A stretch of DNA of 64,000 bases from Allolobophora icterica (taxonomy: Eukaryota > Annelida > Clitellata > Crassiclitellata > Lumbricidae). A program made the position numbers and the translations under genes. The stretch is taken from contig OY744604.1 of the NCBI GenBank assembly GCA_963556255.1, positions 77,556,236-77,620,235 on the forward strand, read 5' to 3'. The notes under the pieces are model-generated. The model ran no database searches. It was given only the letters and a program-made list of their open reading frames with translations, and had not been told where the DNA came from. This document shows, one piece after another, positions 32,576 to 46,482 of this stretch. Numbering within the stretch: the stretch's first letter is position 1; every line of letters begins with the position of its first letter.

Positions 32576-33250
32576 TTGACACATGACAGTACAATATTAT
32601 TATGAACATCTTAACTACACACACGTTATGGCAGATATGCAAGGCGCCCGCCCGAGGGGGGTTGCTGACACTTAACAACAGCTGCTCTCTGGCTGCTCTC
32701 CTGGCCATGAGTGTTACCACTACTCTAAGATAAGAGATTTACGAGTTTTTTACTAGCTTCTTTGTTCACCTTAAGTCTTGCAACCAACTCTCCAGCAAGC
32801 TTTTATTATACGGAATTGTTGTCAGAACTAACCGTTTTCCCAATTTTTGCGGCAACCTTCCCTGCCAGTATTTCCATGAGCAGTGATGGGACCCATGCGG
32901 GCCCTATAATAGCGTACCACATGGGATTATGACTCCTAAATGGGCTCCATTCGGCCATGCTGGCAGAGTTCTAGTCGAATATGGTGCCTTGAGCGGTGAT
33001 GATATTACAAAGGGCCCCACAGTGGTGGCAGCGACCTCACAGTGCCGGTGTCGCGTGACAGACTATCCGTCCTAAAACTATCCGGGGGATGAATAAGTTT
33101 ATCCCCCGGATGGAATCTACCGGTATAGAGTATCAGGGAGGATAAACCATTTCTATCAACCATCGTATAAAATCATCCCCCGGGGGATAAATATTCACAG
33201 GTAGGCTATAAGGTATTATTGAAAAATGCGTAGGCCCTATGTTTGATAAA

Positions 33251-33646
33251 TCAAAGTCTAAAGGCAAGAGACTCTAAGTATTCTAAGCAATGTTCAGAGC
33301 AAATCAAACCGAATTTACAGTATACGAAGGATAACCACACGCGGAGGTGGCTTCCTTCCCGTTCGTTTAAGAGGCATTTTGGGGAAGACAGCATTACCTT
33401 ATTGTTGAAACATTTCTCAAGATATTTTCGCATTTCTGAAGGCTTACCGAAATCAACATCCAGTGTGGCAGAACTGGGAGCAATCTCAAAGGGATAGTCA
33501 GCTGCGTACAGCACACGCGAAGGGAAGTCCATTTGCTGCTGGCAGGGGAGGACTTTAACAGGTTCCCCGATGTGGTTAGGTGCCTTGTGTAGAGCTGACG
33601 AAATTGTCGGCCGACATTTGCCGAGATACGAATCGACCGATATCAA
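33251..33646 (-). other. Unidentified 131-codon ORF, D2 copy
   Basis: Same frame as 10797-11192, with a single residue difference in the TLDVDFG stretch (Val in D1). Function unknown. Confidence 0.25.
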
Positions 33647-33942
33647 GCGCGAGCTAGCAATTCACGTAATTTAGCACCTTAACCCCTTTTAATGACACTG
33701 TCGTTTGTGATTGCTGATATTTGTCATCCTTGTTTTAGACACATCCATCGCAACAAGCCCTTTGCGCAACTAATAATGCGAATAGACATTGTTTAAATTG
33801 TGTGAGATAACAACACCACATAGACCACAAGAGTCATTGAAGTTGGTTCATTGCCTCAAATGGCTTCACTGGTTTTGCTGGTGTACCTATTGATAAGAAT
33901 TTTAATAAGTGACGGGCAGGTGTTTTTATTCCCCAAATTGTA

Positions 33943-34332
33943 CCAGAGGTGGAACAAGTTTCCTCAATTAAAGTTTTAGGAGTGACTTTACGCTCTGATC
34001 TAAAGACGGGGTCACATCTGGATGCAGTCCTTACGGCTTCATCTTCATCCCTCTATGCTCTGAGAGTCCTTCGAACACATGGTTTCCATCGCCAATATTG
34101 CATGATATAGCAAGGGCAACCACATTATCCTGTATAATTTATGCCTCCTCCTCATCTGAGTAAAGGTGAAAAGAATAGAGTTGATAGACTCTTAACGCGT
34201 ATGCATGCGCAAAATGGATTTCCTTCCTTTATCCATCCATAAAGCAGATGGTCTCCTTCTCGCCTGGCTGACGATCGGCTATGTAATGCAGTGATGTCTA
34301 ACCCACAACACGTTCTTTGCCCAGAGAGCTGA
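33943..34332 (+). pseudogene. Degraded LINE reverse-transcriptase fragment, D2 copy
   Basis: Copy of 11489-11878 with the same stops and frame breaks (SSIKVLGVTLRSDL, then ADDRLCNAVMSNPQHVL in another frame). Confidence 0.7.
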
Positions 34333-34585
34333 CCCACTTAATACCTTTTTCGCCCTTGGGCACATAATTTTTCACTTCCAACTAAAAATGATAAAAACCT
34401 TATAACCAGGGTATTATATTATAATTTGTATTAGTTTCGAATTGAGTGAAACTTAGCTGATAGATCTCTATTTATTATTTTACCTATCTATGATTGTAAC
34501 CAATTGCGTTGTGTCAACTGGTTGATGAATAAACGAATATTTAATTTGATTGACCGATATCAAGCGCGAGGTATATAAATTTACC

Positions 34586-34860
34586 CAGTGCTTTTTTTCT
34601 GGAAAAAAAGGTTCCGGAACGGAACAATAGGTTCCGAAACGGGATAATTAGGCCTATGGGCGGGCTAAAATCCCGAGAAAAACGGGATTGGGGGTTGGGA
34701 GGGGTCTCAACAAACACTGAAAACAGTTCAAAACACTGAAATTAAATTTAAAAAACTAAATTATTGTTTTTTTTCATTAAAATAAATAAATTATTTTTTA
34801 GTACCTGAAAAAAGGTGCCGGAACGCCGTTCCGGCGCGTTCCGGCTGAAAAAAAGCACTG
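34586..34860. mobile_element. hAT-type MITE, CAGTGCTTTTTTTC family, D2 copy
   Basis: Copy of 12132-12406 with the same AATTTACC target duplication, so it was carried along with the segmental duplication and did not insert independently. Confidence 0.9.
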
Positions 34861-36143
34861 AATTTACCTAATTAACACCTTTGTTCCTTTTCATGACCCT
34901 GTCGTTTGTGACAACAGTCTACCGATATTTTGTCTTCCTCGTTTTGCTGGTGTACCGATTGATACGAATCGGCCGATATCAATGTCACAATATGCCTAAG
35001 AGTAAATGGAGTATAGAGTAGAGAAAGAGAGTTAAAAGAGGATCACCGACTTCACTGGATTCTTTGCCCACGCATGCAAACAATAAGTAGCATATGTCTT
35101 TGCCCAGGGCTGCAGTGGTAAAATTAGAGAAGAATACACGCTACCGGTTAGTTTTCCGAAACACATTAGAGCATTACTTTCGTCGCCTCGTAAGTGAAAG
35201 ACCAACAAGTAAGCGGGAACAGCTCATGAAAGTCTGAGTCTATGACTATGAATGTTACAAGAGTGAACAATTTTTCTTATACTTTACGGCAATTTTACGT
35301 CTGAAATTATTATTTGCAAGTTTTTAGAAATAAAACTCTTCCGGGACGCAAATACAACTGGGATGCAAAAAACAGGTAAACAAAGTGCTGAAATTCCTTA
35401 CCTTCAAATGTTTAAATAAGTTCGATGTAGCATTATTTGTGCACTCAGCAATTTGTTTGGACAAAGCTGACACTTAACAACAGCGATGTTATCAGTTTAA
35501 CAATAAAAAATTACCATCTAAAATAGCTGGTGAAACCATCGACGTTGATGGGTGAAACATTCTTGCTTCCTTAGAATCCTCCATTGGTCAAAGCATAGAT
35601 ATAATAAGCCATGTTCACGAGCATCGATATCTATATTTAGACCATAGAAATGTACCTATCGATGGTATTTCCAAAAATCTACCATAATTATGCGTCATCC
35701 TAAAATTAACCATATGCGTCAATAAATTAACCATATGCGTCAATTACGCAATATCTGTTGTGCCTCACCTTGGCAGATGTTTCTACTTCTGGTTGTAAAC
35801 GTCATCTTTTAACAAACGTAGGTAAGAAGGATAACATTAAAGTTTCCCGTTATGCCCCGGTATCCCATTATGCCCTCAGTCTCCCCTATATGAGTATGTA
35901 CAGTTCGATTGAAAAAGTAGCCAATTATGGCGTCTCATCAGAAGACGCTAACATCCCCAGAACACACCCCTTCCACATAGCGGCACTGTAGCTAGGCCGA
36001 TGCTCGCCTCTTCGCCACTGTGCGCAATATTCAGGGACATGCCCTAAGACCTAATAGGAGTGGAGGATGATATCAAGGATTGGTGCGAACATGATCTTCA
36101 CATTCTGAGAATAGGAGCGCAGGAATGAGCATTGTGAAAACAG

Positions 36144-36389
36144 GCGAAAACGCGTGCATTAGACATCTTCGGCCAATGAATCACGATGATGATGAATGAC
36201 AAGGCTGTGAGCTTCATGCCTGAAGGAAGAAAAGAGAGACAAACCAGAAACGACTAGCTAGAGATCGCATCAGAGACGACGTGAGTTGTCTGGGACGTCG
36301 TGGGATGAAACATAGGAAGCTGACGATGAACGGAGACGAGGAGAGGTGATGCATCCCCCGATGTGGAGGCTTTCACGGGAAAGAATAAG
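36144..36389 (+). pseudogene. Degraded LINE C-terminal fragment, D2 copy
   Basis: Copy of 13690-13935; one T-to-C change near 36205 (AAGGCTGTGAG against AAGGTTGTGAG) is visible. Confidence 0.4.
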
Positions 36390-36660
36390 TACTAAGTACG
36401 TTAGTAAGTTATTTTAGATTTTAGGTACTTCTAATAAATAAATGCAGTAGTGGCTTTGGATAAAATGTGTAACTTAGATAGTTAGTTATTTTGTTGATGA
36501 CTAAGTTAAACTGAGTAAATTATGTTTGTTAACACCAGCCATCGTGAATATCCATATTTCATACATTAATGCGTTCCAGATATAAATATATTCATTTTCT
36601 GCATAAGTTTTAAGTCGCATTTTTTCCATACATTAGTTTTAAGTAGCGTTTATGTTGTAG

Positions 36661-38713
36661 TTTTCTTGCTATTTATCGCCATACGAACAGCTTATGGTGC
36701 TCTCGTGGGATATCCAACTGATCAGAATGTGACACTTGGACAAGAAGTAATGTTACCTTGCAAAACGGACCTCGATATGGCTGTTTTTTGGTACTTCAAT
36801 GGCCATGAAGTATTCTACGGTGGAAAAGTGTCTATGTCTTACCTAACGATGTTCAAAATAGCATCAGAGGAGAAAGGTGAATACAACCTCGTAATATCAT
36901 CAGCTGATGAGTCGTATAATGGAGAATACACATGTGGTGATGACGAAGGCCAAGGTGAAAGAAAGTCAGCGCATTTGTATGTTACAGGTATGTTCGTAGA
37001 ACTATTTATGTCCTGCATATACTGTTTTATGATCGATGAGAAACGGTTGTTTAGGGATGAAAGCTTGCTATTTTTGACAAGACGCGTGACTTTCTGACTA
37101 TTTTGAAAGTTGAGAAATTGCCAAATTTCATCCAACTTACCTGCACATGAATCTGTCTATATTGTATCTCAATTGTGAATATAATTGTAATAACCACAAT
37201 TTATATAACACTGAAAGTAGTGAGCCATTTTCAGGGTGATTCACAAGGTTTATGGTCATCGCTAATGCCAAGAGTTAGCAGATAAGGCATCCCTATAGCT
37301 GACCATTATTTTCATCCCGTTGCACAATAATGCAGTCCAGCTATGAAGGCGATTAACGTGACTGTCTGTATTCCCCCACACCCGCTAGCACAAGTCTAAG
37401 TATGAAGCGCGTTAGAGTTGTAGTTAAACTATAGTGATACGGATATGTAATTTATCGGCTCAATTGAGAACAATAATGTAGAGGAAAGCTAAGGGACCTA
37501 CAAATAACAGGGCGAATATGGTCTTCAACGAGCCTGGATAGCCTATGCTTTGGCTAAAAAAAATCAAAGAAGAAGCTTCGAGCTCTGATTTTCAAATGAA
37601 AGCAGTTTTAAACGATTAAATAAGGCTACAGATTCATAAGATACACACACCGATTCTTGATATAGCCTATGCTTGCATTTCACTCTGACTTAAGTTTCCA
37701 AAGTATTATCTCGATGAGAAACGCATCGGAAATATTTGTGTTATGTTATGCTGAGCAGTGCCGATTGTGAAGGGAAGGAATGCAGGAATAGGCCACATGC
37801 GGTCCTTATTTGCTTTATATGTATATAGGCCTATGCATGCATATATCTAGAAACTTAACGCCTTTTAAGTGCCTCACAAAAGCGCCAACCCAAATGATGT
37901 CATAGTCATTAATGGTAACCAGTAAGCGATGAGTGATGATAGAGCTAGAAAAAATCATAACCGTTGGATTCCCACAACGAGCTGATATCATGTTCGGAGG
38001 TTCCAAAACTTCGTATCGTAGAAGAGGAGGAATGACAGGCGACAAACTCAAAACGTAAAAACCCCAAAACCAAGCAATTTGTCGAAGACGGTAGCCTAGA
38101 CGATCCACGTTTTCTTGTGCCACCGGCAACTGTTAAAAATGACTCGCTGGAGAGACACAGAGTTATCTTGGCCACTAACCTTATTTTATGTATAAATCTT
38201 TTTTTTAAATGACAAAACTTTCCTGCTCTCAAATTTATCTGTTTGCTGTACATTAAGCTCCTGTTACAGTAATCACGGAAAGCAATGACAATGTCGACTC
38301 TACAGTCATCATCGCCATTGTATTTGGAATTTTTGGTGGCCTCGCTGCGATCACAATTATTATTGTGTTTGGATACAAGTATACAAGTAAGTAGTCTTCT
38401 TAGAAACCATTTAATCACCCTTTCTACATTTTAGATGATAGTTCTACTGCTTGCATTTACTTTACTTTTCTTACTGCTGCCATTTTCAGGAATTTTCTAT
38501 GTTTATTATATGCACAAAAATTCTACTCGCTTCAACTTGTAAAGCATGCTTTGTGTTTGCTTCATTTTGCTACTACCCAACTACTCGACGCACTATTTAA
38601 ATGCAACCGAAGTTCCTGCTGCAAATAACTGTAATATATCTTGTTTTCTTACCAGCTTCTCATTTTCAGACTGTTTGAACAGCGCAGAACCAGAATTTGC
38701 AACTTCTGCGTAA
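36661..38713 (+). CDS. Copy 2 Ig/TM cassette without a leader exon
   Basis: Exons equivalent to gene 1: 36661-36987 (Ig), 38258-38386 (stalk and TM), and tail exon 38670-38713 or the alternative at 38490-38542. All frames and splice sites are intact and the Ig exon encodes the same residues as gene 1. No counterpart of the leader exon ending GATCTGTGCAG exists between D1 and this cassette, so it has no start codon or complete signal peptide of its own. It could be spliced from the gene 1 leader as an alternative cassette, be a silent partial duplicate, or be an assembly artefact. Possible 3' exons at 38900-38987 and 40256-40314 mirror those of gene 1. Confidence 0.6.
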
Positions 38714-39594
38714 ACTGAATTTATGCTATAGGCCTAATATTGGACGACAGACTATTCCGGATTTTAATTCGCCAGCTGATGCAAAATAGTCTTAAAGCAG
38801 AAAACCAATTTACGACTATAATTCATTTCAACTAGATGCATATGAAAAAACAAGGCCAACGCGTGCGTCAATTCAATCAAACATAGCCCTGACCTACCTA
38901 TGACCAGCGATAACGAAATGTCATCTTTTGTAGAAAAGAAGAAAATAACGCTTAACGATCAAGAGACAGAAGAACAACAGTTTAAAGGTATTTCAAGTAT
39001 TCGTTGAAATTACTGAGTTCTGTGGCGTAAGTACCTGACTCATCTCTACTTAACGCAAACATGCATACATACAATATAAATGCATAAATACATGCATACT
39101 ACATACTTACCTACGCACCTATATACAAATATTATACATTCATGTATGCATGCTTTCATGCAAACTTGCATTTTTTAAACAATTATATGACTGTCTTTGA
39201 CTTTTTGGACTCAAATACAGCGCCATTTCATTCGGTTGTGTTACGGTACTATACAAATCATATTATTATTGTTATTATAAAAAGTTCACATAATTATATA
39301 AACAAATACTGTGGGTAGCCAGTACTCACAGTACGGGAGCAGAAGGTTATCCTGAGCTGCAGGACGCAAAAGCAAGCAGCCCGGCGGGTTTAAGAAACTG
39401 ACAGAATTTTTCTAATGTATAAAAGGGCACCCACTACTTAGGCTCGCACTTAATGAGGAATCTACTGCTGTCTCCTAGGGAGTGGAAGGTTGAGTCAACA
39501 TAGAGGAGCTTGCGGGTATCAAACAGCGTCTTTCAAGGTCTTATGCCCTTCATGCAAAACTATTACCATTCATCTATCCCGCTGTCCGTCTGTT

Positions 39595-39665
39595 TTAACA
39601 CTTTAACGGCTACAGTGTACCAACAGCGACTAGGAAACCAATGCAGCTCATCGTTTAAGTGTTAA
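39595..39665. mobile_element. Miniature piggyBac-like MITE, D2 copy
   Basis: Copy of 17141-17211 with TTAA at both ends. Confidence 0.55.
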
Positions 39666-41536
39666 ACCGTATATAAAGTGTCTACATTAAACTAGTCTAC
39701 GCAGCCTTAACCTGAGACGAACAGCGCAATTTCGTTAAAGCCGTAAGTGTAAGCAGCAATAATTAAACTCTCTGTTCCTCGCAACCTGACACTAAGCATC
39801 CATTCGCGTCCTTATCGATAATGCCCGCTTACAACAAAAGATCATCTGCAGAAAACGCTTCTGATTTTCTTGCTAAGTGCGCCATGCTGAATTTCGGTTA
39901 ACGAAGAGAATTAATTTAAGTGATATAGGAATATTTTTAATGAAGTGTATAAAAAACAATGAAATTCAATTGCCAAGAGGAATTATTAAATTTTATACAC
40001 CTTAGAGCGAAACAGTTGAATAATTATTACTGTACCTTCTTATACGAAGTAAGAATTTTCTGTGATGTACGATTTAATTAAGACAACAGCAAAAGGTAAT
40101 GCCACAACAAAATAATATCTCATTTATAATGTCGCTGCGAGGTTTGAACAAACAAGCGAAATAAGTAATTCCTGAAACTTCTGAAACAGCTAGGCCTACT
40201 TCACGGCATATCGAATGCTTAAGGTTACTGAAAATGTGAATTACATATATTACAGGTAGTGAAAGTACAGAAGTGACCAGAAGCAAAGTTGAGACTTGTT
40301 TTACAATAATCTGACAGGTAAATATTCATTTCATATGTTTACGTTAACTACACATTAGAAATAGAAAGTAAACGCATTTGTTTTTGGTTATTTTAGACTG
40401 AATAATAATATGAGTATTCTGTAGTCTTTTGCTAGCCTTTTGATATCTAAACTTCTATGTGTGTTTCGTCTAAATCTTCTTATAGTTTCCTATTATTTAT
40501 ACGAACGTGTGGGTTAAAAGGAGTTAAAAGATGTAAAACGTCTGTTCGCATAAAAACTGTTCCAAAGGAATGGACTAACGCTAGAGCGTGCACAGTTTTC
40601 TCGTGTTAAAGAGCGAGGAACCATAAGACCTCCACCGCTATCCGATCAAAGCGTTACACACCCGGACCAGGTTCAAACTGGCACGAACAGGTATGCCGCA
40701 GTTACGCTGGGGCGGAATCGAACAGCAAGGTTCACCCAAGAGGAAGATCTTGAACATTATTCTTTCCTCGGCAGGAAGAAAGTGGAAGCAAACTTGTTTC
40801 TAATGATTATATTCTTATATATTAGAGAATTATGGGCATTAGTTGGCAGGTGTAATTGACAGAAGTTGAGGTAGTCCGAATTTTGATAAGCCTAAAATGA
40901 TGGAATTGCGGTAGTCCAGACGTGACAGGACAGTAGTAGGATCGTTTGAGCTCTGAACTACATACTGCGCCGTATTGAAAGAAACTGACTAAACCTGCAC
41001 ACTTCACAAGAATAGCCATGTGGAACACCTCCAGGTCAGGGTTAAAGAGGAGAAGATCAGTCCGGTTATGACAAGAAGATACAAATTTAGCTGACGCCTG
41101 ACAAATTTGAAGCCATGCTTGCGGTCCAAAAAAGTTATGGTTCTGGTCCACCAGGAAGTTCAAAATTTGTTGGACCATGTATTGAACCAAAGACAAGGGA
41201 CGTTTCTCTTGTCTTTGAAGTCCAGGCGCAATTTTGGATTGGTCGACACGTAAACGGATCGACTTGTTTGGACTTGTTGGAAACTATCGGGCCTGCACTT
41301 ACTTGTCTGGCCTACAATTACTTATCACCCACCATCATATGCCTATAGCAGTCTAGCTCCTTTATCTGTCATCCATCAGGCTTTCTACTATATATATATA
41401 AAGTCTCATCGCCTCAGAAATTACTACCTGATTTAGCGTGCTTATCTTTAGTTTACAATTCTGAATAATACGATGCTAAACTATTGAATAGTACATTAAC
41501 AAAATTATCTATCAAAAAGCTAATTTAATATAGATC

Positions 41537-41705
41537 CAGGGGCGTCTACACCATAGAAACCTTGGAGCAAATGCTCCATCCAAGAAATAGGGGGAAGATC
41601 TGTCAGTGTGTGTGCCACCATTTTAGATGGGAAGAGCGGGAAGGGGGGACGAAGAGGGGGAAAAGGGACGTTACTTCAATGACTTAGGGGGGATAGACGC
41701 CCCTG
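41537..41705. mobile_element. hAT-type MITE, CAGGGGCGTCTA family, D2 copy
   Basis: Copy of 19083-19251, including the TATAGATC duplication. Confidence 0.95.
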
Positions 41706-44621
41706 TATAGATCTACAAGACACCTGTATCATACATGCAATTCGAAAAACCTAATAGGTTATTCATGATTTCTGTTGCTCTTTCTACCACTTACCATACA
41801 TTTGCCATTATTGTTTCAATATTAATGTCGTAAACGCCTCTGGTACATTTGGAATCCAGAATTTTCCAGATTTTATAATCAAGTCAAGCCAGCTACAGCA
41901 TGTCCCTTTCTTCAGTCATAAATTCAATCAAATTCTCGACTTGCTAATTTGTTCAGTATCGTCTCCACTTTTCAATAAAATCATATTTAAACTGAACTAA
42001 CTCTTTGATGACAATCAAATTTTCGTTGAAATTAATTTCAACCAACTCGGCCATCTGGACTACAGACACTCGTTTGAGCATGATGCCTTAAAATTCATAT
42101 TGAAACCTCTGGTTTATTGCGTTTCTACATGTTCAAAAAGCCGTTTCTAAGTTGCTTTAAATGAGCATCTGAATTTTAAATCGAAGTTAAGCTGGCTGGC
42201 TGACGACTAGTTAACTGGCTGTCCGAATAGCTGGCTGACTGGCTCCCAGCTGTAAAGACTTCATGTCATTCTGGCTGAGTATAAAGTGAGTTACTGACTG
42301 ACTGACCGACCGACCGTCTGCATTGTCTTGACAAGATGGCTTGTCGATCAGTTTCATCACAGCAATTGTTTGGTTACTGCTATAGTCTATTCATAGCGAT
42401 TGCAAAGTAGAGATGTCAGAAGGGATAAAATAAATAAAAAATGTAATGGTAATTTTCAGGAAAGAAAAAACAGACAAAGTAGCAACACAACCACCAACAA
42501 TGTTTTCAGGAAACGCACCCAATCCAATTGGTGACTCAGAAACGACCGAACAAATACGGATATGCTAGCAGAACAATTCGGGTGATAATGAAAGTTAACT
42601 TATGAAAATGCTGACTTTTATCGTTCTTGACCTGGGTGTCCTCTTGCAAGGTCACTTCAGCGGTCAATCACGTCACTTCTTCTGTCACGGACTGCGTATC
42701 GTGCAGCCTAAACTGTAGGTTAGCACTAACCTAAGCTGTAGTGTAACAGTAGGCCTACTGTAAACCTTGTTAGATTTACTCATCCTGACGAGGATTGATT
42801 ACTATAATTACATTATAGTAGGCCTGCCAAAGTTCAGAACACGACAGCCTCAATCGATCCTGAACCGCGTCGGCCTATTCGTGGGCAACCAGCCTAACTA
42901 CTCGCATTTATCACACAATGCATTGCACTAGCTGACTTAAACCTGGAGCATAAAGTTCTTCTGGGTATATCAGCGCTTGCCAACCGTCGCAGATAGTCCA
43001 AATCGAATCTGTTCCTCCATATAAAGCCTTTGCAGCGATGATCGCATATTCTGGCAAATCCGAGTATTTCGGCTCTTTGGCTACCATGTGGCAGAACAGT
43101 CGATGTTATAGATAGATAGGTTGGTGCATTTGACATAATTAATTGCTCTAATGAATGTAAACTAGCTTGTCCTATAAGCTTTTAAATGATATGTCTATCA
43201 TTATTTGTTGTGTTAATTTTATTTTCTACAAACAGACATGCCATTATAATAAGTGTGGTACACTGTTACTGTGTGGCTGTTTTTCGTACTTCATGTTATA
43301 AAGAAAGTTGGAAGGTGGGATTCTTTAACTTAAGCTTATATCTCACACTTAAAAGTAAGCAACACATTTTAACTGCGTCGACAGTTTAAACTGGGATATA
43401 TCGGCTGAAACACAGAGAGAAAATCTATTAAACAGGTAGATTATCGCTGTACAGGAAATTGGGACTAATTATTATGGCGCCATGTGAGTTGGCTTGCAAC
43501 AATTCTGTATCTGGCATCATGCATTAAAAAATAATTAAACTTATTTCAGCGATCGAATGCGTATAGATTAAAAGATGGTCATTTTTTATGCAGCCAAGCA
43601 ACGTAAACTGAATTCACCACAAACAATAATTGGCAGTCTTGACAATCATGGTCATCAAAATTAGAATCTTCATAATCGTCATCATCATCGCCTACGCTGT
43701 AATCATAATCACCACAATTATCATAGTCATCGTGTCGTCCAGAGTTGATAATTAACGTTCCGAGTCCGATTGCCAGAGAGACCAGAGACGAGGCAGAGGA
43801 GCTTCTAAAGTTGAATGCCATGGTAGTAGGCTAATCCAAGATACCCAAGAAGCCACAAAGACCTTAAGACAGGCAATGAAAGATGACAAATTACTGAACT
43901 TCGTAAGCAGACAGAAAGAGAGAATTTCAAGGCTCGTACGAACAATTTAATTTTAAAAAAAGGAACAAAAATTGAGCTGGTTCGAGGTGAGGTAAAGTCC
44001 ACGTCCAACAGTCCACCACCAATAACGAGCATTGACTACGAATGGCTGCAGTGTGTGAGCAAGTACAGACCAAATTGGATAAAAAATTATAGGCGTACAT
44101 TATATCCCATATAATCTATAACAATAATTTTTTCATTTATCTACAACCACTGAACAGTTTATTATATTATATATTGATGAAATGAAAAGTGTTGTAGATT
44201 ATTAGTTAAACGAGACAAATGCATGCACCAAGATTGTCTTACAGTATTGATATACACTCGTACTAGATTCAACTACGCAGACACCTACATGTACAGACAC
44301 TGACACAGACACACACACACACACAAACACACACAAGCACATACACGTTCAGACACCTACATGTACAGGCACTTGCACACACACACAGGCACACACAGAC
44401 ACGTACGCATAAACACATGCGAAAACTACTTCTCATTCGAATTCTGTGTGGAAAAATTACAGTCTATATCAGATACACGGAATAAAGAGCGTCTTCTATC
44501 GCAGAAATTTTTGAAGTATTTCCTCCTTTTCAACCTACCCCACTTCAGGCCATATCATTCTGCCAAGTAGCCTCGAGGAAGGTTGACTGGTTGATCAGTT
44601 GCTGACCTGCCGTTGTTGCTT

Positions 44622-44777
44622 TTTGTCTTTGGGTGTTCATCAAACTATCTCTGATACGAGACTGTAACAAATGTTTGTCTTTGGGTGTTCATCAAACTAT
44701 CTCTGATACGAGACTGTAACAAATGTTTGTCTTTGGGTGTTCATCAAACTATCTCTGATACGAGACTGTAACAAATG
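44622..44777. repeat. 52-bp tandem repeat, three copies, D2
   Basis: Identical to 22168-22323. Confidence 0.95.
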
Positions 44778-46305
44778 AACATTTACCTTATATTGCATTA
44801 TTAATAAAATAGCAAATGTTGTGCATAATACCGTGCTGAACTGCTAACCGATAGATCGGGTTTCATACCTTCCCCAGGGCAGAAAGTTATAGAAATTTCG
44901 CTTCGTCTTGCGCTCCTAGCGTAATTAGTAATGAAATGAGTACAAAGGCAACGAGAGAGAAGACTGACCTCCGCCTTCATATGCCGAGGCTATAAATAAG
45001 AAGTTAATAACGCTTCATAATTATGTTTGTCTCTCATGATTAGTATAAAAGACTGTTCTTGATATTCTAATAAAGAAATAAATAATAAAGAATTTTGGCA
45101 TAAATTTTCCAAACGGATATGCTCTATGTTGAAGGTAGTAGCAACATTACTGAATACAAATTCATAATTTTTAATCCAGAAGGTTAAATCCATAATCAGT
45201 CATTTATGAAGCAATTATAAGCATTTATGCATCAAACACCGTTTTATACATAAATTTTCATGTATGACAGTAGTTGACTATTTAAAGAACATTCGCATTT
45301 GCTTTTTAGCTACGACTACTATACATGCAAGTAGCAACTCAATAACAAGACAGATTTGTAACGATTATGGCTTTTTTAATATGTTAGAACTAGTTTTTCT
45401 TTTTATCCTCTCCTAACTAGCTCTATTCTTTCTGTCTTTCATCTTGTTCTATCTTTAATTTCTTCCGTCTCTCACAATGTTATGCTTTTCTTTTCTCCTT
45501 CACAACTTCTTCTATCCTAATTTTCCGCTCTCATTCTTTATCTCAGTTTTCTTCCTCCTTTGTTTCGTTTCTATCTTCAATTTTTGTCTCCGGATTTCAA
45601 TTTGTTACTTTTACAATTATTCTTTCTGTTGCCTTTGAAATTCCATCCGTTGTCGCCTTTTTTCTATCTATCTCTCGTCTGTTGTCTATGGATTTTCATC
45701 ACCTGCAGCATCATCTCTATAATGAACGTTGCTGGAGCTCTCGCTACTGGCTCAGTCTCTCCCGATTTTATTTAAGCAACATGTTTCCTAACGCTTCCAG
45801 TAGGCCTAATGCGACTCGATTCAGCACCTTAACAGTTCAGCCTTCTAACCATACTTTGTTAAACAGGGTCGACTGGAGAGGTTCCTTGGTCGGGTGGTGC
45901 GGGCCGGGTTTCTCCAAGCTGATGGATTGCCTCCACTGTACATGCATATTTCCTATATTTTATCAATCAATCACTAAAATTTATATAGCGCCTCTTCAAG
46001 ATCTTCACTCAGATGCGCTTCCGGTCAAGGCAGGCGGAACAGAATAGAACAGTCTTAAGCAGTATGTAGGTCTAAGTTCAGTAATTTTGCAACTAGCGCA
46101 TTTTTAGCTAAACGTAAAATACAAAGATAAAAACATTTACTTCCGTGTTCCAAAAAATCTTGTCTAAAAAGTTGAGTCAACATTATATCTACGATTAAAC
46201 CTGGCCTTGAACTGCGCGACAAAGGGTGAGAAGACACTATAATAAATCATAATCATCAATTTAAATTAAGCCTACTACACTCGTTCTCACCCTCCTTACT
46301 ATTCT

Positions 46306-46482
<177 letters not shown>

